A DNA stretch of 64,000 nt from Pseudomonas sp. MWU16-30317 (GTDB lineage Bacteria > Pseudomonadota > Gammaproteobacteria > Pseudomonadales > Pseudomonadaceae), in the NCBI RefSeq assembly GCF_020515695.1, contig NZ_JAIWJA010000002.1, forward strand, positions 682,001-746,000, given 5' to 3'. This document shows positions 48,694 to 57,005 of this stretch, one piece after another; the first letter of the stretch is position 1, and each line of letters begins with the position of its first letter. The notes below the pieces were generated by a model. The model saw only the letters and a list, made by a program, of their open reading frames with translations, was not told the origin of the DNA and did no database searches. The position numbers and the translations under genes are program-made.

Positions 48694-49776
48694 TCACACC
48701 CCGTAGACCGCGTTGCGCAGGAGCCGGGCCAGAGCCGAGTCCGTTGTGTTTCCAGCTGTGTTGGTGAGGGCGACCCCGCTCAGGCGCTTGAGCGGATCGA
48801 CGAACCAGGAGTGACCGCCAGCGCTGTGCAGGCGCCAGGTGCCGATCGATTCCGGGCTGTCGGCGGCCAGCGGGTCGCGCAGCACCGTAAAGCCCAGGCC
48901 GAAGCCGCGACCGGGCCAGCCTTGCAATTGCAGATCGCCGGTCTGGATGGCGGCCATTTCGCCGATCAGCACTTTGGGCAGCAGCACGCCGCCGTCCTGG
49001 CGCAGGGCCTCGAGCAGCAGCAGGTAGTCATCGGCACAGCTCAGGATGCCGTCCTTGAGCGGATGCACTGCCTGGCCCTTCACGAATACCGGGCCGGGGC
49101 CGGGCCGATTGGCCACGACATACCCCGTGCTGCGTAACTGCAGCGGGCCGATGACATAGCGTTGCAGGGCCGCTTCGAGGGAGCCGCCGGCGAACTGGGC
49201 GATCACGCCAGCGAGTACGTCACTGGCCATGGAGTAGCCCCAGGCGCTGCCCGGGCGATAGCGCAGCGAGGCCATGCCGAGTTGACGCAGGGTGTAGGGC
49301 AATTGGGTGTCGTCGGCAACGCTGGCATCCTGATAGGCCTCGGCCGCGACAGCGGCGGCGGGCAGGCGTCGGGGGAAGCCGGCACAGTGGCTGAGCAGTT
49401 GCCGCACGGTGATGACCGCCAGGCTGCCATCGGCCAGCAGGGGCGTGAAGTCCGGCAGCCAGCGATGAATGTCTTCGTCGAGGCTCAAGCGCCCCTCACC
49501 GACCAGAGCCATGGCCGCCACCGAAACCAGCAGGCGTGAGAGGCAGGAGAGGCGGAATACGGAATCGGCCGCGACAGGCGTGCCGTGGGCAGGGTCGAGC
49601 ACCCCCACATCGCGCTGGTAGATAACCTGTCCGTCCAGTGCAACACGGATCTGCCCGCCGATCAGATGACCGCTGCGCAACGCCGATTCGATCGCTGCAT
49701 CGACGCGGCAGCCAATGGCCCCAGCGCTGAGCAGGTCGTAGGCGTACACCGTACGAAGCGGGACATTGACGGACAT
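48694..49776 (-). CDS. Beta-lactamase/DD-peptidase-fold protein lacking the SxxK motif
   Basis: 360 residues. Class C beta-lactamase/EstB-like fold: VYAYDLLSAGAIGCRVDAA, VGVLDPAHGTPVAADSVFRL, GRLSLDEDIHRWLPDF, ITVRQLLSHCAGFP (conserved TVRxLLxHxxG), and HSAGGHSWFVDPLKRLSGV near the end. Where the nucleophile motif SxxK should be (FRxxSxxK), the sequence reads FRLSCLSR, that is Cys and Arg in place of Ser and Lys. The YxN motif reads YSM. So the enzyme is unlikely to be an ordinary lactamase or esterase. The start at 49776 is after an atypical 40-residue upstream frame. Confidence 0.82.
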   Translation of the reverse strand: MSVNVPLRTVYAYDLLSAGAIGCRVDAAIESALRSGHLIGGQIRVALDGQVIYQRDVGVLDPAHGTPVAADSVFRLSCLSRLLVSVAAMALVGEGRLSLDEDIHRWLPDFTPLLADGSLAVITVRQLLSHCAGFPRRLPAAAVAAEAYQDASVADDTQLPYTLRQLGMASLRYRPGSAWGYSMASDVLAGVIAQFAGGSLEAALQRYVIGPLQLRSTGYVVANRPGPGPVFVKGQAVHPLKDGILSCADDYLLLLEALRQDGGVLLPKVLIGEMAAIQTGDLQLQGWPGRGFGLGFTVLRDPLAADSPESIGTWRLHSAGGHSWFVDPLKRLSGVALTNTAGNTTDSALARLLRNAVYGV

Positions 49777-49895
49777 TTTCAATCCAATTGAAACAATTTT
49801 GATAAAGCGATGGTAGCGGGGGGCGCAAGCGCAGAAACAGAGGGTACACTTCCGATCTAAGCGGATGTTTGTGTCCGCAATCAGGGAGTCCTGCA

Positions 49896-50777
49896 ATGGA
49901 CAAGCTCAATGGCATCACCGTGTTCGTGCAGGTGGCTGAGAGTCGCAGCTTCGTGGCCACCGGCCGGGCACTGGGGGTTTCGGCCTCGGCGGTCGGCAAA
50001 AGTATCGCGCGCATGGAGCTCAAGCTCGGCGCCCGGCTGTTTCACCGCAATACCCGCAGCATCAATCTGACCGCCGAAGGCGCCATGTTTCTGGAGCGCT
50101 GCCGGCGCATTCTCAACGAGCTGGAGGCCGCGGAACAAGAGTTGTTCATGACCTCCGAGTCGCCCAAAGGGCGCTTGCGGGTGAGCATGCCGCAGGTGGG
50201 CAACGTGATGTTCGTGCAACTGGCGCGGTTCATGGAGCGTTTTCCGGAAATCCAGCTCGATCTGGAGTTCACCGATCGCCTGGTAGACGTGATCGAAGAG
50301 GGTTTCGACGCGGTGATCCGTACCGGTGTGCTCAACGATTCACGGTTGATGGCGCGGCGTCTGGGCGACTTCGCCTTTCACATCATCGGCGCTCCGGCGT
50401 ACTTTGAGCGCTTCGGTGTACCGAGCAGTCTTGATCAGTTGAGCGAGCACCATTGCCTGCATTACAAGCTCGCTTTCAGCGGCAAACTGGAGCGCTGGCC
50501 ATTTCGCGATGTGGCCGCCTCGGTCGAAGCGAAGATTCCGGTCACCATGGTCTGCAATAATATCGAGATGCTCATCCATGCCGCGCGCATGGGCCAGGGG
50601 CTGGCCTGCGTGCCTGAGTTCTCGGTGCGCAAGGACCTTGAGGAAGGGCGCTTGCGTTCGATCATGGCCCCGCAGCTGGATCGTGCCCTGCAGATGCAGG
50701 TGGTGTGGCCGTCGAGTCGGTTCCTGACTCCAAAATTGCGCGCGTTCATCGATTTCATCTGTGAAGAGGGGTTGTAG
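49896..50777 (+). CDS. LysR-family transcriptional regulator
   Basis: 293 residues. Starts MDKLNGITVFVQVAESRSFV, the classical LysR helix-turn-helix (about 1-62, ALGVSASAVGKSIARMELKLG), then the periplasmic-binding-like effector domain (FERFGVPSSLDQL, MVCNNIEMLIHAARMGQGLACVPEF). Divergent from the beta-lactamase-fold gene, with a 120-base gap, so it may control that gene and itself. Confidence 0.92.
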   Translation: MDKLNGITVFVQVAESRSFVATGRALGVSASAVGKSIARMELKLGARLFHRNTRSINLTAEGAMFLERCRRILNELEAAEQELFMTSESPKGRLRVSMPQVGNVMFVQLARFMERFPEIQLDLEFTDRLVDVIEEGFDAVIRTGVLNDSRLMARRLGDFAFHIIGAPAYFERFGVPSSLDQLSEHHCLHYKLAFSGKLERWPFRDVAASVEAKIPVTMVCNNIEMLIHAARMGQGLACVPEFSVRKDLEEGRLRSIMAPQLDRALQMQVVWPSSRFLTPKLRAFIDFICEEGL

Positions 50778-50808
50778 GCCGTCAGGTGATTGTGCAGCGT
50801 TCAGGCGC

Positions 50809-50870
50809 GGCTCTTGGCGGGCAAGCCTTTGAGTCGTGCAGCTGTGAGAGCAAGGCTTGCCCGCGAAGAA
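50809..50870. repeat. REP pair
   Basis: GGCTCTTGGCGGGCAAGCCT and the inverted GCAAGGCTTGCCCGCGA, between the LysR gene and the DUF2242 lipoprotein gene. Confidence 0.7.
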
Positions 50871-50957
50871 GCCGATACAGCTGAGATCTATTTCAGGAAT
50901 CTCCCATCGTCGAGCATTGTGAGGCACAATAGCCGCAGACTTTTTTCGGGATTCGCA

Positions 50958-51980
50958 ATGTCCAGATTCACAGGCTTCGGCTTGCCCCGTGCTGCGGTGG
51001 CGCTGGCGGCCGTGCTGGCCAGCCTGGCCGGCTGCTCCAGCAACAAGCCAGCCATCTATGATCATGAAAACTTCGACGAGTCGGGGACCTATTCCCGTAC
51101 CTACCCGGTGACCGACGTAGCGTCCTGCGAAGCGGCGCGGCGCGCCTTGCTGAGCCAGGGCTACATGATCACCAGCAGCGACCCCAAGCTGGTCAGTGGT
51201 CACAAAAGCTTCCAGCAGACCGGCGATACCCACATGGAGATCAGCTTCAATGTGGTCTGCGCCACCGATGGCGGGCATGGTGCGACCATGTTTGCCAACG
51301 CCCTGCAGGACCGCTACGCGCTGAAGAAAACCAACAACTCGGCCAGCCTCGGGGTCGGTGTGCTGGGTTCGGTGTCGATGCCGATCGGTTCCACGGATGA
51401 TTCGATGGTCAAGGTGGCCAGCGAAACCGTGACCTCGGACAAGTTCTATGATCGCTATTTCGCCCTGGTGGAAAACTTCCTGCCCAAGGATGCCAAGCCC
51501 AAGCCCACCGTCGAGGTAAAGCCCAAGGACGAGTTGGGCGTGCCTGAGCAGCCAGCCGAGCAAAAGCCTGGTGCGCAAGCGGCGCCTGTCGTGCCTGTGC
51601 CGGCAGCGGTGCCTGCTTCGGTAGCGCCTGCACCTGCGGCGGCGCCTGTGCTGCCCGCAGCACCGGTAAGCCCGGCGGCCTCGGTGGTTGCCGCGCCTGT
51701 GGCCACGGGCGCTGCGGCAGTCGCGACCACCGAGCCGGTTGCCACGCCCGTACAGCCGGCCGCCGCTGCCGCCGGCGCGCCAGCCCCGACGGTTGCCAGC
51801 ACTGTGAGCTCTGCCCCCGCAGCGTCCGCGCCGTTGACCTCGACCCCAGTCGTTCCGGTAGCGCCAGCGGTGCCTGCGCAATTGCAGGCCGTGGATGAAA
51901 CCGTGCAGTCGCAGCCGGTGGTGCCGCCGGCCGATCTCGAGGCGCCGATCTCCACCCAACAGCAGGCCAGCACACCTTGA
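50958..51980 (+). CDS. DUF2242 family lipoprotein with Ala/Pro-rich tail
   Basis: 340 residues. Lipobox ASLAGCSSN (Cys about residue 27). DUF2242 body (about 35-185): NFDESGTYSRTYPV, ALLSQGYMITSSDPKLVSGHKSFQ. The C-terminal half (about 190-330) is a low-complexity Ala/Pro/Val-rich region, probably a flexible wall-spanning or periplasmic tether. Function unknown. The ATG at 50958 has the conventional signal start MSRFTGFGLPRAAVALAAV. Confidence 0.9.
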   Translation: MSRFTGFGLPRAAVALAAVLASLAGCSSNKPAIYDHENFDESGTYSRTYPVTDVASCEAARRALLSQGYMITSSDPKLVSGHKSFQQTGDTHMEISFNVVCATDGGHGATMFANALQDRYALKKTNNSASLGVGVLGSVSMPIGSTDDSMVKVASETVTSDKFYDRYFALVENFLPKDAKPKPTVEVKPKDELGVPEQPAEQKPGAQAAPVVPVPAAVPASVAPAPAAAPVLPAAPVSPAASVVAAPVATGAAAVATTEPVATPVQPAAAAAGAPAPTVASTVSSAPAASAPLTSTPVVPVAPAVPAQLQAVDETVQSQPVVPPADLEAPISTQQQASTP

Positions 51981-52095
51981 CGCTCAGTGCCCGGCAGCCA
52001 CCGCATGCCGGGCACTTCACGCCATTAGGCTCTTCGATGAAACCTTTTTCTCCGGGCCATGATCTAGTCTCTGGCAGGTCATCCAGGAGAGCGTC

Positions 52096-53259
52096 ATGTA
52101 CCGGTTTTTCGAACAATTGAGCACTAGAATCGCCGCCCCCTTCATCCAGAAAGAACGCCGTCACAGCAAGGTCTGGGAATGTCAGTGCGGTCAGTCGATC
52201 TTCTTTCGCAACAGTCAGTGCCTGGCCTGCCAGGCGGCGTTGGGCTACTGGCCCCACCGCGGGATGTTGTCGTCGTTATCAGCGGGCCCTGAGCTGGGTA
52301 CCTGGAGCCTGGATGCCGAAGAGCAGGCGGGGCTGTTCCGTCGCTGCGCCAACCTCGATACCCCAGCGGCCTGCAACTGGCTGATCCCGATGAACGACAG
52401 CGGCGACCTGTGTGTCGCCTGCGCGCTCAATCGCACCATTCCCGATCTGTCGGTCCCGGAAAACGCCGGTTACTGGTGCAAGGTCGAGACCGCCAAGCGC
52501 CGCTTGGTCGCCCAATTGCTCGACTTGGGCCTGTGGGTGATTCCCAAGACCCAGGACGAGGTCACAGGGCTGGCCTTCGATTTCGTCGGCGTCGACATCA
52601 GTGGCGTGGCGCCGACGACCGGCCACGCTGACGGCCTGATCACCCTGGACATCAAGGAAGCCGACGACGCCCACCGCGAGAAGGTCCGCCTGCAGATGCG
52701 CGAACCCTATCGCACCCTGCTCGGGCACTTTCGTCACGAAGTCGGCCACTACTACTGGGACCGCCTGATCGCCGACAGCAAGTGGTTGGAGGATTTCCGC
52801 AATCTGTTCGGCGACGAGCAGGCCAGCTATGCCGATGCGCTGCAACGCCACTACGACCAAGGCGCACCGCTGGACTGGCAGGAACACGCCGTGAGCGCCT
52901 ACGCCACCATGCACCCATGGGAAGACTGGGCCGAAACCTGGGCGCACTACCTGCACATGATGGACGCGGTGGACACCGCCCTGGGCTTTGGCATGAGCGC
53001 CAAGCAGATGGACCTGGACTACCAGCCGTTCCCGCTGGAAACCCTCTACGACCCAGAACACAAGAGCGGCCCGGCGTTTCTGGCGTTCGTCAATGCGTGG
53101 ATCGAGCTGGCCGGGATGCTCAACGAGCTGTCACGCTCGATGGGGCAGCCGGATTTCTACCCATTCGTACTGCCGCCTGCGGTGATCGCCAAGCTGCACT
53201 TCATTCACTTGGTGATCCAGGACGCCGGCGGGCGTGCTGATGAAGTGCTTAACGTCTGA
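52096..53259 (+). CDS. Putative zinc-binding metallopeptidase with zinc ribbon
   Basis: 387 residues. An N-terminal zinc ribbon (about 28-48, WECQCGQSIFFRNSQCLACQ, four Cys) precedes a zincin domain with the HExxH motif HFRHEVGHYYWDRL (about 215-225) and a downstream EDWAETWAHYLHMMD stretch that may supply the third ligand (Glu or His). The family is commonly annotated as putative zinc-binding peptidase, no characterised member known to me. Cytosolic. Neighbouring ffs in Pseudomonas. Confidence 0.9.
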   Translation: MYRFFEQLSTRIAAPFIQKERRHSKVWECQCGQSIFFRNSQCLACQAALGYWPHRGMLSSLSAGPELGTWSLDAEEQAGLFRRCANLDTPAACNWLIPMNDSGDLCVACALNRTIPDLSVPENAGYWCKVETAKRRLVAQLLDLGLWVIPKTQDEVTGLAFDFVGVDISGVAPTTGHADGLITLDIKEADDAHREKVRLQMREPYRTLLGHFRHEVGHYYWDRLIADSKWLEDFRNLFGDEQASYADALQRHYDQGAPLDWQEHAVSAYATMHPWEDWAETWAHYLHMMDAVDTALGFGMSAKQMDLDYQPFPLETLYDPEHKSGPAFLAFVNAWIELAGMLNELSRSMGQPDFYPFVLPPAVIAKLHFIHLVIQDAGGRADEVLNV

Positions 53260-53379
53260 CCCCTGCGGTACCCCTGCCTCGGGAATGTACGGCTTCGCGC
53301 CGCACATCCCTGGGGACACCCATGATATTGGCCAGCAGCACCGGTCTCTTAGCCGCCACTCAAGCCCCGCAACTGTCCT

Positions 53380-53946
53380 TTACAACCCCAACACCATCCG
53401 CCGCTCAAACCCGACCCGGCCTTTATAAGCCTCACCCTGATCCACCCAGCCCATCGCCGTATACAACCCCAGCGCTGCCTCATTCCCCGCATCCACCGAC
53501 AACTCCAGCCGTATCACCTGCGGCCACACCTTGGCCACAGCCGCCGGCAACTCCGCCAGACACGCGCGCCCAAGCCCGCGCCCCTGCTGGCGATAATCCA
53601 CCTGCAGGGCATTCAGCGTCGCGGCCTGCGCATGAGCCCAGGGTGCAAGCATCTGCCCGCGCTTGATCAGCAGAAACGCCAACGGCACACCCTCTACCAA
53701 CAGCGCAAAGCCACGCACCGCATCCTCCGACAGCCCCACGAGGCCGTACAGCGCGCTGGCGATATCGCCGCTGAAATCCTTTTGCTCGGGCGTCACCTCG
53801 ATGTCCAGCAACTGCTCGCGCTGCTCGGGTGTCAGGTCCAGATAATCGACCAACTGCACAACTACCACCTTAAGCACTGTTTTGAGGGGCAAACAGGGTC
53901 GCTCGCCAAGGTTCCCCAACGCAAGCGGCAAGTGCCTGAAGGCCAT
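53380..53946 (-). CDS. GNAT family N-acetyltransferase
   Basis: 188 residues. The N-terminal half is helical (LDLTPEQREQLLDIEVTPEQKDF); the GNAT fold appears later with VDYRQQGRGLGRACLAEL, the acetyl-CoA pyrophosphate loop (QxxGxG type), and LSVDAGNEAALGLYTAMGW. Substrate unknown. The start at 53946 (MAFRHLPLALGNLG) is preferred; an upstream ATG at 54057 would reach into ffs. Confidence 0.85.
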   Translation of the reverse strand: MAFRHLPLALGNLGERPCLPLKTVLKVVVVQLVDYLDLTPEQREQLLDIEVTPEQKDFSGDIASALYGLVGLSEDAVRGFALLVEGVPLAFLLIKRGQMLAPWAHAQAATLNALQVDYRQQGRGLGRACLAELPAAVAKVWPQVIRLELSVDAGNEAALGLYTAMGWVDQGEAYKGRVGFERRMVLGL

Positions 53947-54032
53947 GGAAATTTTCTCTGCGATCAGAGGTTGTAACTTCTCGCCAGACCGGTACAATGG
54001 CCCCGCTCGCCGCCAGGTGAGCAGCGCGTTAT

Positions 54033-54142
54033 GGTGACCCCATCGGTCCCCCCGCATCGATTACCCGTGAACCTGGTCAGATCCGGAAGGAAGCAGCCAC
54101 AGCGGGAACATTGAGTGCCGGGGTGTGGCTGGTGGGGTTGCC
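54033..54142 (+). ncRNA. ffs: 4.5S RNA of the signal recognition particle
   Basis: Contains the universal SRP RNA apical loop with the GGAAGGAAGCAGCC-type sequence (in ...CAGATCCGGAAGGAAGCAGCC...) and the GTGAACCTGGTCAG preceding it. The first ten bases (GGTGACCCCA) pair fully with the last ten (TGGGGTTGCC) allowing G-U pairs, which defines the ends as 54033 and 54142. This RNA binds Ffh and targets membrane proteins. In Pseudomonas dnaX normally follows directly; here foreign DNA does. Confidence 0.96.
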
Positions 54143-54455
54143 TCCATTCTTAAAACTCGTTGTAAAACAATGAGTTGTCAGCTGAAAAATCTCGATGTGT
54201 GACAGCGTTTAGGTACACCTAGATGGTTCACCTTGCTGTCATTTTATATCTTCTGAATCCGACATTCCAACGTATTCCAGTTCACGCCCCGCGTTCCGTA
54301 GACTTGGCTCCTAAGAAACTTGATCGCACAGAGTAGGAATTTCATAAAAATTAGGTATAGTGGCGATAATGCCATTACGCGATTTTTAAATCGTTTAGTA
54401 AGGCCACATGACTGTTATTTAAAAAATATTAAGCTGGGATGCTGGAGAAATTATC
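54143..54455. other. Island left flank: hairpin and AT-rich promoter region
   Basis: 313 bases between ffs and the first island gene. An imperfect stem AACTCGTTG / CAATGAGTT with a TAAAA loop lies at about 54154-54176, eleven bases after the 4.5S RNA, and may end its transcript, though no T-run follows. From about 54290 the DNA is AT-rich and likely contains the promoter of the next gene pair. No ORF. Confidence 0.5.
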
Positions 54456-54893
54456 TTGAGTCTGATCGTGGATGTGGTCTCTTTTCTTGCTAACCTGTTG
54501 ACCGTTGTAGCGTCCACTATTGCTATCTATTTATTTTTTGCAAAGGGTAAAGAGATCTCTACTGTGTTCTCTCTATTGGTTAATTATACTTTTCAGTTGT
54601 CTATTTCTGAGATAAAGGAAAAGCTTGAGCGATTAAATGACTATAATGCCAAGGATCCGGGCAGCGGTGATATAATTGAAAATATTTTTCATGAGATAAT
54701 TGGTCAAATTCGAGGGAATGATAAGCTTAAGGGCCATTTTCACGAGTTAACAGAGAGAATGGAAGAGCTCGCCTCAAACAGACGGAAGCTCACAGAGCCT
54801 AAAAAGCGTGCAGTTGTCAGTGAGTTGCGAGAGAGGCTGAGAAACCTGAATGTTGCCAATATTGATAGCCTGATGGGGGGAGAAAGGGTATGA
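54456..54893 (+). CDS. Membrane-anchored coiled-coil protein (first of an orphan pair)
   Basis: 145 residues from a TTG start at 54456, set by the GGAG ribosome site ten bases upstream; no ATG is available. One N-terminal membrane helix (about 3-28, VDVVSFLANLLTVVASTIAI) then a charged helical cytoplasmic domain with likely coiled coils (EIKEKLERLNDYN; ELTERMEELASNRRKL). Codon use is AT-rich, unlike the chromosome. The stop overlaps the next gene by four bases (ATGA). Family unknown to me. Membrane anchor plus coupled soluble partner is a common shape for defence or signalling modules, but no motif proves it. Confidence 0.75.
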   Translation: MSLIVDVVSFLANLLTVVASTIAIYLFFAKGKEISTVFSLLVNYTFQLSISEIKEKLERLNDYNAKDPGSGDIIENIFHEIIGQIRGNDKLKGHFHELTERMEELASNRRKLTEPKKRAVVSELRERLRNLNVANIDSLMGGERV

Positions 54894-55261
54894 GCAAGAT
54901 CGTAGAAGCCATCAATGTGATGGTATCTAATCAGGATAAAATTGATACTGCGCTACAAGGCGAGTACGCATCAGAAATTTTCTTTAGCTATCAGAATAAG
55001 CATAAGTGGTCAATTGTAAGAAGTGATGCCGATGATTTCTATCTTCATTATTATCCTATAAGAACCTCTCTTGCAGAGTTGGCTGAATGGCCTGATGAAG
55101 CTTGGCATAATTTCGGCGGAATGGTTTCATATAACTCAAAGGATCTTGGTACTAAAGAGGCTAAAGAGTCGCTCCGGGAGCTTTATACAGTAGTGAAAGA
55201 AAAGGTTTTTGGTATGGATGATGTTTTATCCGATATTATAAATAGTGACGCGGACTGGTAG
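54890..55261 (+). CDS. Orphan soluble protein (second of the pair)
   Basis: 123 residues. Starts MSKIVEAINVMVSNQDKID at an ATGA overlap, so coupled to the membrane protein. Acidic and aromatic-rich middle (EIFFSYQNKHKWSIV, DDFYLHYYPI, DEAWHNFGGMVSY). No catalytic motif I can recognise, no signal peptide. AT-rich codon use like its partner. Function unknown; co-transfer as a two-gene module is the main inference. Confidence 0.75.
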   Translation: MSKIVEAINVMVSNQDKIDTALQGEYASEIFFSYQNKHKWSIVRSDADDFYLHYYPIRTSLAELAEWPDEAWHNFGGMVSYNSKDLGTKEAKESLRELYTVVKEKVFGMDDVLSDIINSDADW

Positions 55262-55340
55262 TAGTTACGCCTGTTGCAACGAGGCTGGGGTTCTGGGATC
55301 ACGCCATATATTTTGAGTGGTTCACGTAAGGATGACGACC

Positions 55341-55586
55341 ATGAAGGCAATCGCTGCAACTTTTCTTTTCGCTGCTCTGGCAGGTTGTGCAAACCATGAA
55401 CCCGACCCGTCCCAACTGGCGATTAGAGATGATGCACAGTGCCAGTCCTATGGGGCGAAGCCCGGATCAGATGCCTACGTGCAGTGCCGAGTGAGCTTGG
55501 CGAACCAGCAGGGACAAGCGAACGAAATGCGTCGACAAAGGGCACTTCAAATACTGATGAACCAGCAGGGGCAGAAGCCACAGTAG
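55341..55586 (+). CDS. Small lipoprotein, cut by an in-frame TAG
   Basis: 81 residues as written, from the ATG at 55341 behind an AAGGA site. Lipobox LAGCANHE (Cys about residue 15), then DDAQCQSYGAKPGSDAYVQCRVSLANQQ. After the TAG at 55584-55586 the same frame stays open to 55676 and encodes a tail with PAKQQTNCISNSVGQTVYTS and a last Cys, in the style of such lipoproteins. So a CAG to TAG change probably shortened it. Confidence 0.7.
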   Translation: MKAIAATFLFAALAGCANHEPDPSQLAIRDDAQCQSYGAKPGSDAYVQCRVSLANQQGQANEMRRQRALQILMNQQGQKPQ

Positions 55587-55847
55587 CCTTACAAGTTGCA
55601 ACCTGTACCCGCCAAGCAGCAGACCAACTGCATTTCCAATAGCGTAGGACAAACCGTCTACACAAGTTGCCAATAGACTTTCTGCGCTGGTAGTGGCGGG
55701 GGCGAGTATGTCGAGGTACGGCAGGACGGTGATGGTGAGGCCGCTGGCCAGAGCAGTTGTCTGGATGTCAAAGGATGCTCTTGCCCTGCGGGCAAGTAGC
55801 CACTACTCTGGTGCCCCGTATTCTGAGTTTTTTGATAAGGATTTCGT

Positions 55848-56342
55848 ATGCACCATATTATCCGTGCCTGTGCGTCTTTGGTTGCCCTTGGTCTTTCCAC
55901 CAGCGTATTTGCTCAGTGGAGCACGACTATCGAAGATGACATTTTTTCGGGCGGCAAGAAGGGCATGATGCTTGCCGACATCGGTGCTCGGCAGGCCATT
56001 GCCTTTGACTGTGATGCCGACAACCTGACGGTCTCCTTTATCACTGAAGGAAAGTGGCCTGCGGACGGACGTAGCACTGGCTGGGACCTATTGATCAAAG
56101 TGGATCAGGGCAAAATCCATAAATTCCTAGCTGTGAGTGGCCAGCGCAATTCCGACCATCTTCAATACCTTGCTTCAGACAAGGCAGAGATTCTGGCTGT
56201 GGTCAAAGAAATAAAAGACGCGAAGTCCCAGATTCTATTGGGGCTGCAATCTAAAGAGTACGACTCGAAATGGTCCGGCACTGTTGACACTGCTGGCTCC
56301 ACGCGCGAGGCAAACAGGTTCCTTACGGCTTGCAAGTTGTGA
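55848..56342 (+). CDS. Exported hypothetical protein
   Basis: 164 residues. Signal peptide (about 1-22, ending TSVFAQWSTT). The mature part starts WSTTIEDDIFSGGKKGMML and has two Cys (in FDCDADN and the C-terminal FLTACKL) that could form a disulfide. An AAGGA site precedes the ATG. It is 41 bases before the Rap1a-like pseudogene and probably formed an operon with it. I recognise no family. Confidence 0.75.
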   Translation: MHHIIRACASLVALGLSTSVFAQWSTTIEDDIFSGGKKGMMLADIGARQAIAFDCDADNLTVSFITEGKWPADGRSTGWDLLIKVDQGKIHKFLAVSGQRNSDHLQYLASDKAEILAVVKEIKDAKSQILLGLQSKEYDSKWSGTVDTAGSTREANRFLTACKL

Positions 56343-56383
56343 GGCGCTGGGATCATCTGCCGGTAAAGATCACTGCCATTAAA

Positions 56384-56742
56384 ATGTTTGTGGCGGTAGC
56401 GCTGGCTGGGGCAATGGGCCTCGATGCCACCACCGCGCAGGCCCAGACTGGGAATGAAATGGGAAAAAATTGCAGGTCCTTCTTGAAGGATAAAATCCCT
56501 GATGGCGAATATTTCAATGCAGGTCTCTGCGGGGGGGTGTGGCGGGCGTTACAGACACGTTGAAGGTCGCGCATTTTGGGGGTCCGCAGAAGTTTCCGGT
56601 ATGCATTCCAGACGAAGGTTTTCACCATGGGGCAAGCGGCTCGCATCGTTGTTAAGTATTTCGACGACCATCCAGAATCTTTAAATCGCGATGCAACGGT
56701 CTTGCTATAAAAGCCTTCGCTGCCGCCTATCCGTGCAAGTGA
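56384..56742 (+). pseudogene. Rap1a/Tai-type periplasmic protein, broken by three frameshifts
   Basis: The start encodes a signal peptide (MFVAVALAGAMGLDATTAQA) and NCRSFLKDKIPDGEYFNAGLC, the N-terminal half of a Rap1a/Tai domain (the immunity-protein family for Serratia type VI effectors). Frame is lost at the G-run 56531-56537 (one base short). The next segment VAGVTDTLKVAHFGG, ending KFPVCIPDEGF, is in another frame. A T-run at 56619-56622 (one base too many) shifts to TMGQAARIVVKYFDDHPESL, and a third gap near 56704 leads to the conserved end AIKAFAAAYPCK and TGA. Restoring all three gives one continuous domain. It could be decay or sequencing error. Confidence 0.75.
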
Positions 56743-57005
56743 CAAGGCCGTTTTCTGTCGACAACCATTCCCGCCGCGACAGCAACCTTGCAACTTGAAA
56801 AGCGATTGCATGGGCTGGCCATAAAGTAAGCCGAGGCGTAGGCATTGCTTAACGCGGGTCGACCGGGCCTCATGGCAGAGCTCCAAAGGGCACCATAAAT
56901 AACTTCTCAGTTGTTAAAGAGCGGTGCTGCCAGAAGGCCCTGTGAGGCCAGATGGTGAGCGTTCATACGATGCACCTCCTCGGGTGTCGTCTGTTGCAGT
57001 GATGC

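Noticed and set aside
54153..54176. Firm terminator after ffs
   Set aside because: The stem has one mismatch and is not followed by a T-run, so I list it only within the flank description.
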